A stretch of 64,000 nucleotides of DNA. Source: Candidatus Sumerlaeota bacterium (lineage in GTDB: Bacteria; Sumerlaeota; Sumerlaeia; Sumerlaeales; Sumerlaeaceae). Numbering within the stretch: the first letter of the stretch is position 1; each line of letters opens with the position of its first letter. A program made the translations under genes and the position numbers. The DNA is taken from NCBI GenBank assembly GCA_012513815.1, contig JAAZBM010000011.1, forward strand, positions 124,001-188,000, written 5' to 3'. Of this stretch, positions 1 to 8,642 are shown piece by piece. The notes under the pieces are model-generated. The model saw nothing but the letters and a program-made list of their open reading frames with translations. It ran no database searches and had not been told where the DNA came from.

Positions 1-22
1 TCGGCAAAACATCATCACAGAA

Positions 23-64
23 ATACCCATCTCCGGCGAGGGACGCCCCACCGGAGATGGGTAT
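23..64 (-). terminator. Perfect 14-bp inverted repeat after the giant repeat-protein gene
   Basis: Arms 23-36 and 51-64 are exact reverse complements (ATACCCATCTCCGG and its partner) around a 14-nt loop. The hairpin lies just 3' of the stop codon of the minus-strand giant gene. On the minus strand the following bases are only modestly T-rich, so it may be a weak intrinsic terminator or an mRNA 3'-end stabiliser. Confidence 0.6.
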
Positions 65-78
65 CTCTATTGTGATGG

Positions 79-2553
79 TTACTTGACTAATCCGCTGTAG
101 TCGTAGTTATCCGTCTCGTCCGTTTCGGCAACGACGTCGGTGCTGTCGGTGAGGATGCCGACGAGTTTGCCGGATGGGCATCGACCAATCAGGCTTATCA
201 CGAGTTCTTCGCGGGGCGCAAGCCCGGGACAGTTGATGCCGCCCGCAAAGACGCTGTTGGTGTCTTTGTAGAAGTAGCCGGTCTTTTCTTGCACGGTGCC
301 GACGAAGGCCTCGGTCCAGAATGCCCGTGTCATCGTGTCGCCGATGTTGCGGATGCGGCCTTCGATGGTCATCTGCCCGGTGTCGAGGCCGCTGAAGTAT
401 GGGCCTTCGCTCCACACGAGGTTTACGGCGTTCGAGCTAACCGGCGTGTTCAGGAAGATGCGCCCGCCCGCGAAACGATAGCGGTTGTCGAGTGGCGTCA
501 TGTCGCCGGGATTGTTACCGGCGCCGTCGCGGTTGACCACCGCCAACAGCGAATAGACGCCGTCGCCGATGCTGTTGAGGGTTTTCTCAAACTGATAGGT
601 CTGGAATTCGCCCAACGCCGGGGCGCTGATTTGCTCGCTCCACGTCAGCGTCACGCCCGGCACGTAGCTCACGCCGCCGTCCTGCGACGCGAACAGTTCC
701 AGATACACCGGCCCGCTCGGCATCACCGTGCCCTTGTTCTGCACCGTCACATAATAGCGCAGTTTGCTGTTCGGCGCGACGGCGTTCGGCAACAGCTGCG
801 ACGCGTTCGCCGTCATCGAGACAATTGCCAAGTCGATGCCGTTGTCCTTGCCGGGAGGCAGAATCGATTCGTCATAGAACAGTTTGGAGTTATTGACTTC
901 GTTCGTCTCGGGCACGATGTCCGTGCTGTCGACAATCACCGCCAGTGCGCGGTTCGGCACACCCGCCGGGACGTAGCCGGACAGCGAGAATTCGGCCGAT
1001 TCGCCCGCAGCTAGCGTGTTGATATTCTGACCAGCGCCAATCGTGCCCTGCGGCATCAATGTACCTTCGGCCGTCATCGTTCCGTAGAACACCTCGACCC
1101 ATGCGCCCGGCTTGTCCAGATTCACGCTTCCGGCGTTGCGCATGCGTCCCGTCAACGTCACGCGGCGGACATCGGTCGCGTCGCGCACCATCTGCGGATT
1201 CTCCAACACAAGGTCAATCTGTTGGCGCACGGGGTTGTGCACCGAAAGGCGCTTGCCCGCCACCGGCATCCAGTTGTTGGAATATGAGATTTCCGAAACG
1301 CGGTCGGCCAGCTTAAGCGAGCCGCGGTTCACGCTCGGCAACAGGGTATAGATGCCGTCGGGGATAGTGTTCAGCGTCAGCGTACTCGGCGCGATTTGCG
1401 CATACGTGCCCATACCGTTTTGCTTGTACGAACTCGTGACCGTGCTGCCAAAACGCACTTGGTCAAAGCCGCCCGTCTTGCTCGCGAACAACTCGCACCA
1501 GAACGGCTCCGTCACCGGGCGATCCGCCACCACATCCCACCAGAAATCAACCTTGTCACCCGGCGCAATACTCGTGCCCACGCCCGAATCAAAGTCGCCG
1601 TCAACCAACACCATATCCTGCGTCGAAACATACTCACCCACAACACTCGTCACCTGATTCTGCAGCACCACAACGAACTGACGCCATGGAGAAATCCAAT
1701 CAACCAAATCACTAAACCAAATGTCGTATGACCCATTAAGCAACGACACCTCGACGCCACTATCAAGCCATGTCACACCGCCATCATACGACCACTTCGC
1801 TCCATCAGCAATGGCCGCAGAGGGAGTAATGGTCACTTTGAGCGAACCTAAAGGTTGAACATAAGTCCCTGTAACATTGACGATTTCGTTTTTGACAACA
1901 TTTACGGACTTGTCCGAAGGAGCATCCCAATCCGCAATCGTCTTGTAAGTGATGGTGTACGCGCCGACGGGCAAATCGCTCACCGTCGCGCCACTCGCGT
2001 TCCAAGTCACACCACCGTTAAGACTCCACTCTGCTCCGGCATCCACAGCAGCAGGCGGAACAATCGTCACGTAGAGCGAACCACATTGCTTAAGAGAACG
2101 TAAGAAAGGATAATCCAAGCCCTCAACAATTCCCCAAACATCTGAGAAATCCCAACCTTCAAAAGTAGACTGTTGATGCATTTCCGCTGTCGTCTTCGGA
2201 TTCCCCTTTACCGTGTCACTTTGCCCGGTCGTCTGACAGTCATAATAGCAATTCGTGACAGTGCCACTTTTCCTATATCCCACCAGGCCACCAACATCCG
2301 AATAGCCGCTCACACTACCGGTTGCGTAGCAATTCGTAATATAACCATAATAATGATACCCAACCAGACCGCCAACATGTGTATAGGAAGAGTAAGTAGC
2401 ATTCACGCTGCCTGTCGCATAACAATTCATAATTCTGCCAGCATCTAGGCACCCAACTAGTCCACCAACATACGTATCTAAATTGGAGTCAGTATCATTC
2501 ACGCAACTAGTTGCATAACAATTCGCAATTGTGCCACCAGACTGCTGCCCCAC
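79..2553 (-). CDS. Giant secreted GLUG/CARDB protein, C-terminal part (after frameshift)
   Basis: This is the 3' portion of one gene whose 5' portion lies at 2499-6593. The frame is open from about 2576 down to the stop at 79; the ATG at 2553 is internal, not a real start. It opens with the last four GLUG repeats (GGLVG...NCYATG), then the conserved module end (TTAEMHQQSTFEGWDF). Next come two repeats of PEGA-like type (GSLxVTIxP...GGVTW) at about 2080-1640. About 480 residues of CARDB-like beta-sandwich domains follow, each with the pattern VDGDFDSGVGTSIAPGD or IDLAIVSMTANASQLLP. The protein ends in NYDYSGLVK with no recognisable sorting tag. CARDB domains are adhesion-type modules. The protein is probably exported and cell-surface or extracellular; the ligand is unknown. 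Confidence 0.8.
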   Translation of the reverse strand: MGQQSGGTIANCYATSCVNDTDSNLDTYVGGLVGCLDAGRIMNCYATGSVNATYSSYTHVGGLVGYHYYGYITNCYATGSVSGYSDVGGLVGYRKSGTVTNCYYDCQTTGQSDTVKGNPKTTAEMHQQSTFEGWDFSDVWGIVEGLDYPFLRSLKQCGSLYVTIVPPAAVDAGAEWSLNGGVTWNASGATVSDLPVGAYTITYKTIADWDAPSDKSVNVVKNEIVNVTGTYVQPLGSLKVTITPSAAIADGAKWSYDGGVTWLDSGVEVSLLNGSYDIWFSDLVDWISPWRQFVVVLQNQVTSVVGEYVSTQDMVLVDGDFDSGVGTSIAPGDKVDFWWDVVADRPVTEPFWCELFASKTGGFDQVRFGSTVTSSYKQNGMGTYAQIAPSTLTLNTIPDGIYTLLPSVNRGSLKLADRVSEISYSNNWMPVAGKRLSVHNPVRQQIDLVLENPQMVRDATDVRRVTLTGRMRNAGSVNLDKPGAWVEVFYGTMTAEGTLMPQGTIGAGQNINTLAAGESAEFSLSGYVPAGVPNRALAVIVDSTDIVPETNEVNNSKLFYDESILPPGKDNGIDLAIVSMTANASQLLPNAVAPNSKLRYYVTVQNKGTVMPSGPVYLELFASQDGGVSYVPGVTLTWSEQISAPALGEFQTYQFEKTLNSIGDGVYSLLAVVNRDGAGNNPGDMTPLDNRYRFAGGRIFLNTPVSSNAVNLVWSEGPYFSGLDTGQMTIEGRIRNIGDTMTRAFWTEAFVGTVQEKTGYFYKDTNSVFAGGINCPGLAPREELVISLIGRCPSGKLVGILTDSTDVVAETDETDNYDYSGLVK

Positions 2554-5500
2554 GAGACCGCCAATAGATGAATTTTGCCACTAACACTACCACTCATATA
2601 ACAGTTCATGATTGTGCCATGTTGAGAACCAACAAGTCCGCCAACGTATGAATACCCTTTAGCATTGACATCCTCGAGACCTAAGTCCTTAATTACACAA
2701 TTATAGCCAGTATTGCCAAACAGGCCAATATTGCCATAATCCGGATAATTCATAGAAATCCCGAATATTCTCTTTCCATTCCCATCAAAAACGCCATTAA
2801 ACGGCATGTAGTAATTACCAATCGGCTCAAAACCTGCACCATTATTCCAAGATGCTGTCTCCGAGGCATCAATGTCGTTCATCAATAAACAGTGACCGTC
2901 AAGGTCATCTTTAACTGACTGTAAATCAGCTACAGTATAGAGCAATTTACAAAAGCGTGCTGTGACAGCTTTATTGCTATCCATTATTACCGTTGTGTTG
3001 GAAGAATTAGGATTAGTATTATTACCATTTAGCCATTCAATAAAGAATCCATTAGGGGTAGGAATAGCTGTTAACGAAATGACCGCTCCGTAGGCATCTG
3101 AATGGTCTCCAACAAAAGGCATTACCGTTCCACTACCAATAATGTTTACAGTCAATGTACACTTATCACCAAACACACTAAGGTATGGATATGACACACC
3201 CTCGACAATCTTCCAAGTATTCAAGAAATCCCAATCTTCAAAAGTTGCCTGTTGATGCATCTCTGCGGTTATCTTGGGAATACCCTTACCAGTGTCACTT
3301 TGGTCTGTTGTCTGACTGTCATAATAGCAATTCGTAATAGTACCAGTATTCTGCTTCCCCACGAGACCACCAATATACGTATAGGAAGAGTAAATAGCAT
3401 TCACGCTGCCAATCGCATAACAATTTGTAATTGTGCCACCATCTTGACACCCCACTAATCCACCGACATACAAATCCATATAGGAATAAGTAGCGTTCAC
3501 GCTGCCAGTCGCATAACAATTCAGAATTGTTCCATCTAGCTGCTGACCCACAAGAGCACCAACATATGTATTCATATAATAGTCCGTTGTACTCACGCTG
3601 CCAGTCGCATAACAATTTGTAATTGTGCCGCCATCTTGGTTTCCAACTAACCCACCAATACTCCTAGTTCCGCTCACGCTACCAGTCGCATAACAATTTG
3701 TAATTGTGCCACCATCTTGGCTCCCCACTAGACCACCAATACTCCAAGTTCCACTCACGTTACCAGTCGCATAACAATTCAGAATTGTGCCGCCATCTTG
3801 GCTCCCCACTAGACCACCGCCTCCATCAACCCTACCGGTAGCATAACAATTCGCGATTGTACCATTCCATAGAATTCCCACTAAACCGCCAGCATAACCA
3901 CCGTTCACACTGCCTGTTGCATAACAATTCGTTATTGTGCCGCTATCTTGATATCCTACTAAACCGCCCGCATCACCACCATTCACGATGCCCGTCATGT
4001 AGCAATTCGTAATTGTGCCATTACTCACACCCACTAGACCTCCTACATCCGAATCGTTCCCGGTTACTTTACCACCGTTGAGTCCAAGATCTTTGATGAT
4101 ACTATTAGTTTCAATCCAACCAAATAAACCAGCAATGCCTGTGTTAGAGCGGTTAATTATTAGACCTGTAATCGTTTTCCCATTACCGTCGAGAATTCCC
4201 GTGAACCGTTCTGTATACGAACCAATCGGCTCGAAACCGGCGCCATCATTCCACGATGACGTCTCCGAAGCATCGATGTCGTTCATCAATATGTAATGAC
4301 CGTCAAGATCATCCTTAACTGCCTGCAATTCCGCAAGGGTACGAATCTCATAAAACTTACGAAAATGAGCCGTGACAGTCTTGTTGCTGTCCATGACAAC
4401 CGTTGTATTAGTATCATGAGCATCGGCAACGTTGCCTCCAAGCCATTCAACTAAGTGCCACCCAGTGTCCGGGGTTGCTGATATCGGAATTGCTTCACCA
4501 TAAGAATGCGTATAACTACCCGCCATGGGCGTCACCGTACCACAGCCAATAACAGAAACTGTCAATGTACACTCATCACCTAACGCACTAAGGTATGGAT
4601 ATGACACCCCCTCGACAATCTTCCATGTCGTGTCGAAATCCCAACCTTCAAATGTTGCCTGTCGATGCATCTCCGCTGTCGTTCTCGGATTGCCCTTACC
4701 AGTGTCGCTGCAACCAGTCGTCTGACAATCATAATAGCAATTCGTGATTGTAACATCATCTCCTTGTACCCCTACCAGACCACCGTAATAATCGTAGCCA
4801 CTTACTTTACCTGTTGCATAACAATTCGAGATTGTGCCACTTGCTCCACCAATAAGACCACCAACATAAACAGACCCAATCACACTGCCCGTTGCATAAC
4901 AATCAGTAATAATTCCGCTATTCTGACAGCCCACCAGCCCCCCCACAGAACGATTCCCGCTTACATAACATGTCGAGTAACAATTCGCAATCGTACCACA
5001 GTAACCACCAACTAACCCACCAATAGTGTTGTTGCCGCTCACATTACCTGTCACATAACAATTCGTAATGACACCACTAACTAATTCACCAACCAAACAA
5101 CCAACATAAGTATTTCCAGACACATTGCTATTGACGAGTTGAAGATTCTTAAGCTGGCAACCCAAACCAGTAAAGCCAAATAAGCCAACGCAACTTAAGC
5201 TAGAACGATTGATAGTTAATCCTGTAATCCTCTTGTTTTTGCCATCAAAGACACCAGTAAACGGAATGTTTTCAGTTCCAATCGGCTCAAGGCCGACACC
5301 ATCATTCCACGTCGACGTCTCAGATGCATCGATATCGTTCATCAATGTATAGTGACCGTCAAGGTCATTCTTAATCGCCTGTAATTCGGTAAGAGTACGA
5401 ATCTCATATAACTTACGAAAATGCGCCACAACAGTCTTGTTACTGTCCATGACCACCGTTGTGTTAGCATCATGAGCATCGACAACATTTCCTCCAAGCC

Positions 5501-6340
5501 ATTCGGCAAATACCCAGCCATCCATAGGAATTGCACATAATGATACACTATCACCATAAGTATGGGTATAAATGTCTGCCACTGGTGTCACTGTGCCGCA
5601 ACCTTTAACAGAGACTGATAATGTACAATCATCACCAAACTCACTGAGATATGGATACGACACACCCTCTACAATTTTCCAAGTTGTGTCAAAATCCCAA
5701 CCTTCAAAAGTTGCCTGTTGATGCATTTCTGCAGTGGTCTTGGGAGTGCCTAGATTCGTGTCACTATGTTCTGTTATTTCCCTGTTATAATAGCAATTCG
5801 TGATTGTACTTTCCGAATAACCAGAATCTCCCACCAACCCACCAACTCTCTCACCGCTCACATAACCAGTCGCGTAACAAGTCGTAATATTTCCATATAA
5901 AGAACCCACAAGGCTACCAACACTGGCTGTCCCACTCACGTTGCCAGTCGCATAACAATTCGAAATAGTTCCATTTAGTGCACCCAAAAGGCCTCCAACA
6001 CACCAATCGCCACTTACGTTGCCAGTCGCGTAACAATTGGTGATATTACCATTTGAATAACCCACAAGGCCACCAACATATGTATTGCCGTTCACGCTGC
6101 CGCCATCGAGGCCAAGGCTCATGATTATGCAACTCGTGTCAGTGTAGCCAAATAGACCAATATAATCAGTGCTCGAACTTGAGCGATTAATTGTCAGTCC
6201 CGTTATCTTTTTGCCGTTTCCATCGAAGACGCCGTTGAATCTTGCATCATTTGTGCCAATTGGTGTAAAGCCCGCGCCATCGTTCCATATCGCAGTCGAC
6301 GATGCGTCAATGTCGTTCATAAGTTTGAAATGTGTACCAC
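2085..6340 (-). repeat. Four tandem protein modules with 23 GLUG repeats, visible at DNA level
   Basis: Module lead-ins start near 6320, 5345, 4290 and 2885, and closing blocks lie near 5720, 4660, 3250 and 2170. By my count the modules carry 4, 5, 9 and 5 GLUG units. Long DNA stretches recur almost verbatim; the reverse complement of NCYATGSV is an example. Unit number could therefore change by recombination or slippage. Almost every unit has one Cys in NCY. Confidence 0.85.
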
Positions 6341-6593
6341 TTGACCAATTGTCACCCATATTTGTTTGGTCGGAGACCCACACGAGGTTGCCGAGTTCGG
6401 TGATTTGGTATGGGTCGTTTGCGGTGCCGGTACCGGCGGGGGTGACCGACGTTTGCGCGCCGACGATTGCGGTGAGGGTCAGCGCGAGGATAAGGACGGG
6501 CAGGAGTTTGCGCATGACGGCCTCTTTTGTTTGGCGCATGGCGCGCGTGGTGGCGATGCGGATTGATGTTATCATCTTGCGGCTGTGTGTCAT
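2499..6593 (-). CDS. Giant secreted GLUG-repeat protein, N-terminal part (frameshifted)
   Basis: The signal peptide is clear: MRKLLPVLILALTLTAIVGA, with a cut near AQT. The ATG at 6593 has an AGGAG nine bases upstream and gives a 26-residue basic extension. The internal ATG at 6515, with AAGAGG, gives a standard signal peptide and may be the true start. Four modules follow. Each has a lead-in (LMNDIDAS...W...G..PIG...F.G.FDG..K.I.GL), several 21-30-residue GLUG repeats ending NCYATG, and a closing block (TTAEMHQQATFEGWDF...VEGVSYPYLS). The first three modules also end in an InlB B-type repeat (CTLTVSV.GCGTVTP...VVMDSNKTVTAHF). The frame breaks after SVSGK, around 2573-2576. Adding one base there restores NSSIGGLVGQQSGG and joins it to the 79-2553 part, for about 2,170 residues in total. 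Function is not known; a surface adhesin is the likeliest role. Confidence 0.8.
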   Translation of the reverse strand: MTHSRKMITSIRIATTRAMRQTKEAVMRKLLPVLILALTLTAIVGAQTSVTPAGTGTANDPYQITELGNLVWVSDQTNMGDNWSSGTHFKLMNDIDASSTAIWNDGAGFTPIGTNDARFNGVFDGNGKKITGLTINRSSSSTDYIGLFGYTDTSCIIMSLGLDGGSVNGNTYVGGLVGYSNGNITNCYATGNVSGDWCVGGLLGALNGTISNCYATGNVSGTASVGSLVGSLYGNITTCYATGYVSGERVGGLVGDSGYSESTITNCYYNREITEHSDTNLGTPKTTAEMHQQATFEGWDFDTTWKIVEGVSYPYLSEFGDDCTLSVSVKGCGTVTPVADIYTHTYGDSVSLCAIPMDGWVFAEWLGGNVVDAHDANTTVVMDSNKTVVAHFRKLYEIRTLTELQAIKNDLDGHYTLMNDIDASETSTWNDGVGLEPIGTENIPFTGVFDGKNKRITGLTINRSSLSCVGLFGFTGLGCQLKNLQLVNSNVSGNTYVGCLVGELVSGVITNCYVTGNVSGNNTIGGLVGGYCGTIANCYSTCYVSGNRSVGGLVGCQNSGIITDCYATGSVIGSVYVGGLIGGASGTISNCYATGKVSGYDYYGGLVGVQGDDVTITNCYYDCQTTGCSDTGKGNPRTTAEMHRQATFEGWDFDTTWKIVEGVSYPYLSALGDECTLTVSVIGCGTVTPMAGSYTHSYGEAIPISATPDTGWHLVEWLGGNVADAHDTNTTVVMDSNKTVTAHFRKFYEIRTLAELQAVKDDLDGHYILMNDIDASETSSWNDGAGFEPIGSYTERFTGILDGNGKTITGLIINRSNTGIAGLFGWIETNSIIKDLGLNGGKVTGNDSDVGGLVGVSNGTITNCYMTGIVNGGDAGGLVGYQDSGTITNCYATGSVNGGYAGGLVGILWNGTIANCYATGRVDGGGGLVGSQDGGTILNCYATGNVSGTWSIGGLVGSQDGGTITNCYATGSVSGTRSIGGLVGNQDGGTITNCYATGSVSTTDYYMNTYVGALVGQQLDGTILNCYATGSVNATYSYMDLYVGGLVGCQDGGTITNCYAIGSVNAIYSSYTYIGGLVGKQNTGTITNCYYDSQTTDQSDTGKGIPKITAEMHQQATFEDWDFLNTWKIVEGVSYPYLSVFGDKCTLTVNIIGSGTVMPFVGDHSDAYGAVISLTAIPTPNGFFIEWLNGNNTNPNSSNTTVIMDSNKAVTARFCKLLYTVADLQSVKDDLDGHCLLMNDIDASETASWNNGAGFEPIGNYYMPFNGVFDGNGKRIFGISMNYPDYGNIGLFGNTGYNCVIKDLGLEDVNAKGYSYVGGLVGSQHGTIMNCYMSGSVSGKIHLLAVSWGSSLVAQLRIVMQLVA

Positions 6594-6893
6594 GTGAAAA
6601 TTCTCCTGTCTTTATGCCGGCGTTTTGGTCTTACATTACTAGTTACTAGGGTTCATTTTGGGCTATTGGTTGTACACACGTCTTTTCGGTCATTTCATCA
6701 AATTTTGTTATTTTTGATGTTTTTGCGTATGATAAGTTTAGGCTCATACAATATGATATAGCATATTTTGTTAAATAATGCAAGCAATTTTTTCATGGTC
6801 AATAATAAAGGCACGAGCGCTTGCCGGTTGTCGCCATCGAAACCATTCGCGAGACTTACACACAATTAACACAAGGCGCTGAGCTGCGAAGGC
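6594..6893. other. AT-rich intergenic region, probable promoter of the giant gene
   Basis: No credible coding frame is present. On the minus strand TTGCAT, 17 bases, then TATATC (plus coordinates about 6743-6782) is the best promoter-like arrangement, but both boxes are imperfect. The stretch 6720-6800 is strongly AT-rich. Confidence 0.35.
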
Positions 6894-6939
6894 AAAATGA
6901 AAACCCGCCTCACGCCTAAAGTGCAGGTGTGAAGCGGGT
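6894..6939 (-). terminator. Intrinsic terminator after tRNA-Val(TAC)
   Basis: Arms 6903-6917 and 6925-6939 pair over 15 bp with two G-T wobbles, around a 7-nt loop. On the minus strand the stem is followed by GGGTTTTCATTTT. This ends the hpt-to-tRNA transcription unit or the tRNA alone. Confidence 0.8.
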
Positions 6940-6946
6940 GAAATGA

Positions 6947-7023
6947 TGGTGGGCGAACGCGGGCTCGAACCGTGGACCCCCAGCTTGTAAGGCTGGTGCT
7001 CTAACCAACTGAGCTACTCGCCC
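6947..7023 (-). tRNA. tRNA-Val, anticodon TAC
   Basis: This is a 77-nt cloverleaf with acceptor stem GGGCGAG/TTCGCCC (one G-T), discriminator A and an encoded CCA. The D-loop is AGTTGGTTAGA, the anticodon loop CTTACAA reads TAC, and the T-loop is TTCGAGC. It lies 79 bp after rpsR on the same strand and is probably co-transcribed with it. Confidence 0.97.
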
Positions 7024-7102
7024 ATGGACGACAGGTTGGCGGGTTACTGCTCGCTGTCATGTTTATGCATGATGGCAGGCCGCCAAGCGGTCGCGAATCG
7101 GT

Positions 7103-7426
7103 TTAGTTGGCCTTGTATGGCAGCAACGCGATCTGACGGGCGCGTTTGATGGCGGTGGTCAGCATGCGCTGGTATTTGGCGCTTGTGCCGGTGATTCTGC
7201 GTGGCAGAATCTTTCCGCGTGACGTGACAAATCTCTTCAGCAGGTCGACATCTTTGTAGTCGATGTAAGTGATGTGGTCGCGCAGGAATGGGCAGACTTT
7301 GCGGCGCTGAAAGCGGCGCTTGTTACGGGGCGCGTATTCGTGCGACCCTTCTTCTTCGATTTCGTCTTCTTTGGTTTCGACGACTTCTTCTTCGATGATT
7401 TCGTCTTTAATTTCGTCGGTATTCAT
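7103..7426 (-). CDS. rpsR: 30S ribosomal protein S18
   Basis: The S18 core begins at about residue 35 ([13 protein letters not shown]). It continues through [23 protein letters not shown] and ends [12 protein letters not shown], all standard for the family. It binds S6 on the 30S platform. At 107 residues it is longer than the usual 70-90, because of a very acidic N-terminal tail ([20 protein letters not shown]). The gene is third in rpsF-ssb-rpsR, the common bacterial order. The ribosome binding site is a weak AAGAAAGA. Confidence 0.97.
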   Translation of the reverse strand: MNTDEIKDEIIEEEVVETKEDEIEEEGSHEYAPRNKRRFQRRKVCPFLRDHITYIDYKDVDLLKRFVTSRGKILPRRITGTSAKYQRMLTTAIKRARQIALLPYKAN

Positions 7427-7458
7427 TTTTATCTTTCTTTCTTATTGCTATGTTTATT

Positions 7459-8004
7459 TTAGAACGGGATGTCGTTCTCTGTCGATGGCGGATTGCTTCC
7501 GGCTGATTTTCCCCAGTCGAGACCATCGGATGGTTTGGCGGATGGCGAGACTCCGGGTGTTGGCAGGGGGGTGTCCGCCTGTTGGCGTCCGGAGTATGGT
7601 GTGGTGTTGCGTGCGAAGGGGTTTTCTGCTTCTCCGCCGACGGGCGCGTCATCGCGTGCTCCGGCTTTGGGAACATCGAAAACCGAGATGTTGTCCGCGT
7701 TGATACGCACTGTTTGGCGTTTGACTCCGTCGCGTTCCCACTCGTCGATTTTCAGTCGTCCTTCGACATAGACAGGGCGTCCTTTGTAGAAGCGTGATGT
7801 GTCCATCGCGCGTTCTGCCAGTCGACCCCATGCTTCGATGTCGAGGAAGATTGTTTCTTCCTTCCACTCGCCCGACCCTGACTGGTAGTTTCTATTGACA
7901 GCAATGCCAAAATTCGCTACCATGGTTCCTGATGCCAGGCTTCGTGTTTCAGGATTACGCGTAATGCGTCCCGTTACCATGATTCTGTTAATATTAAGCA
8001 TCAT
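7459..8004 (-). CDS. ssb: Single-stranded DNA-binding protein
   Basis: The N-terminal OB fold covers about residues 1-112 (NRIMVTGRITRNPETR, FLDIEAWGRLAE, VYVEGRLKIDEW). A low-complexity Pro/Ser/Gly linker follows, and the protein ends in the acidic tip ENDIPF that recruits DNA repair and replication partners. Its 181 residues are typical. AAGGAG lies just upstream; ATG codons at 8004 and 8001 are both possible, the second having better spacing. It sits between the genes for S6 and S18, a widely conserved arrangement. Confidence 0.97.
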   Translation of the reverse strand: MMLNINRIMVTGRITRNPETRSLASGTMVANFGIAVNRNYQSGSGEWKEETIFLDIEAWGRLAERAMDTSRFYKGRPVYVEGRLKIDEWERDGVKRQTVRINADNISVFDVPKAGARDDAPVGGEAENPFARNTTPYSGRQQADTPLPTPGVSPSAKPSDGLDWGKSAGSNPPSTENDIPF

Positions 8005-8037
8005 TTTTCTCCTTTAGAAACGAACAATCAGTTCCGG

Positions 8038-8466
8038 TTACAGGCTATCGTTACCGGCATCGCCGGCGCTACGGACGGTGAAGTTCTTCTCCACTTGCTC
8101 CGCGGCGGGCGCGCTCTCTTTGGCGCGACGCTGGGGCGCGGGTCTGCGGGTCTTGACGGGCTTGCCGACTTTTTCTTTGGGCAGCACGACGAGCATTTCG
8201 CGCAGAACAGTTTCGTTCAGGCGGAAGCTGCGTTCGATTTCCTGCAGTTGCGCGTTTTCCAAATCACCGCTAAAGGAATATACTACGTAATATCCTTCGG
8301 GTTTCTTGTTGATTTCGTAGGCCATCACGCGTTTGCCCCAGACATCTGCGACAATATCTTCACCGTTACGGCGGGCAATCTGGTCTTTGCCCTTCTCTAC
8401 TTGAAATTTGTAGTCGTCATCGGACATATATGGGTCCCAGATAACGACAAGTTCATACTTTGCCAT
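8038..8466 (-). CDS. rpsF: 30S ribosomal protein S6
   Basis: It begins MAKYELVVIWDPYMSDDD, with an S6 ferredoxin-like fold to about residue 97, including KRVMAYEINKKPEGYYVVYSF and LNETVLREMLVV. A basic then Ala/Pro-rich tail of about 45 residues follows (PVKTRRPAPQRRAKESAP). GGAG lies ten bases upstream of the ATG. It is the first gene of rpsF-ssb-rpsR. The leader contains two short hairpins. Confidence 0.96.
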   Translation of the reverse strand: MAKYELVVIWDPYMSDDDYKFQVEKGKDQIARRNGEDIVADVWGKRVMAYEINKKPEGYYVVYSFSGDLENAQLQEIERSFRLNETVLREMLVVLPKEKVGKPVKTRRPAPQRRAKESAPAAEQVEKNFTVRSAGDAGNDSL

Positions 8467-8516
8467 TTTCCTATGGCTCCTTCCTTTGGTCTTGTGGCCA
8501 CGCGAGTCGGGCTTCT

Positions 8517-8575
8517 CCGGACAATCCGGGGACGCTCACGTAGCAGGATTTGCGACATTGTCAGTTGACAGTGTC
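8517..8575 (-). promoter_or_regulatory. Two hairpins in the rpsF leader
   Basis: GACATTGTC (8554-8562) pairs with GACAGTGTC (8567-8575) over a 4-nt loop with one mismatch. CCGGA (8517-8521) pairs with TCCGG (8525-8529) over 3 nt. Both lie in the 176-bp gap between the lipoprotein gene and rpsF. S6:S18 leader autoregulation is known in many bacteria, but I cannot match these hairpins to that motif. A terminator is unlikely without a T-run. Confidence 0.35.
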
Positions 8576-8642
8576 GTCCAAGCCGATTGTTACTTACACC
8601 CTTCGTGCGAAATTGTTCGCTGATAATCTCCGCAAAAGAAAC

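Noticed and set aside
289-1014. Long open frame (241 codons) on the plus strand opposite the giant protein gene
   Set aside because: It is a reverse-strand shadow of a G/C-rich coding frame, rich in Arg/His/Ala with no family sequence or ribosome site. The minus frame has recognisable CARDB domains.
3300-4000. Regularly spaced near-identical DNA blocks that look like a CRISPR array
   Set aside because: Spacing follows the GLUG codon repeats in frame, spacers are themselves similar, and the reading frame is open throughout.
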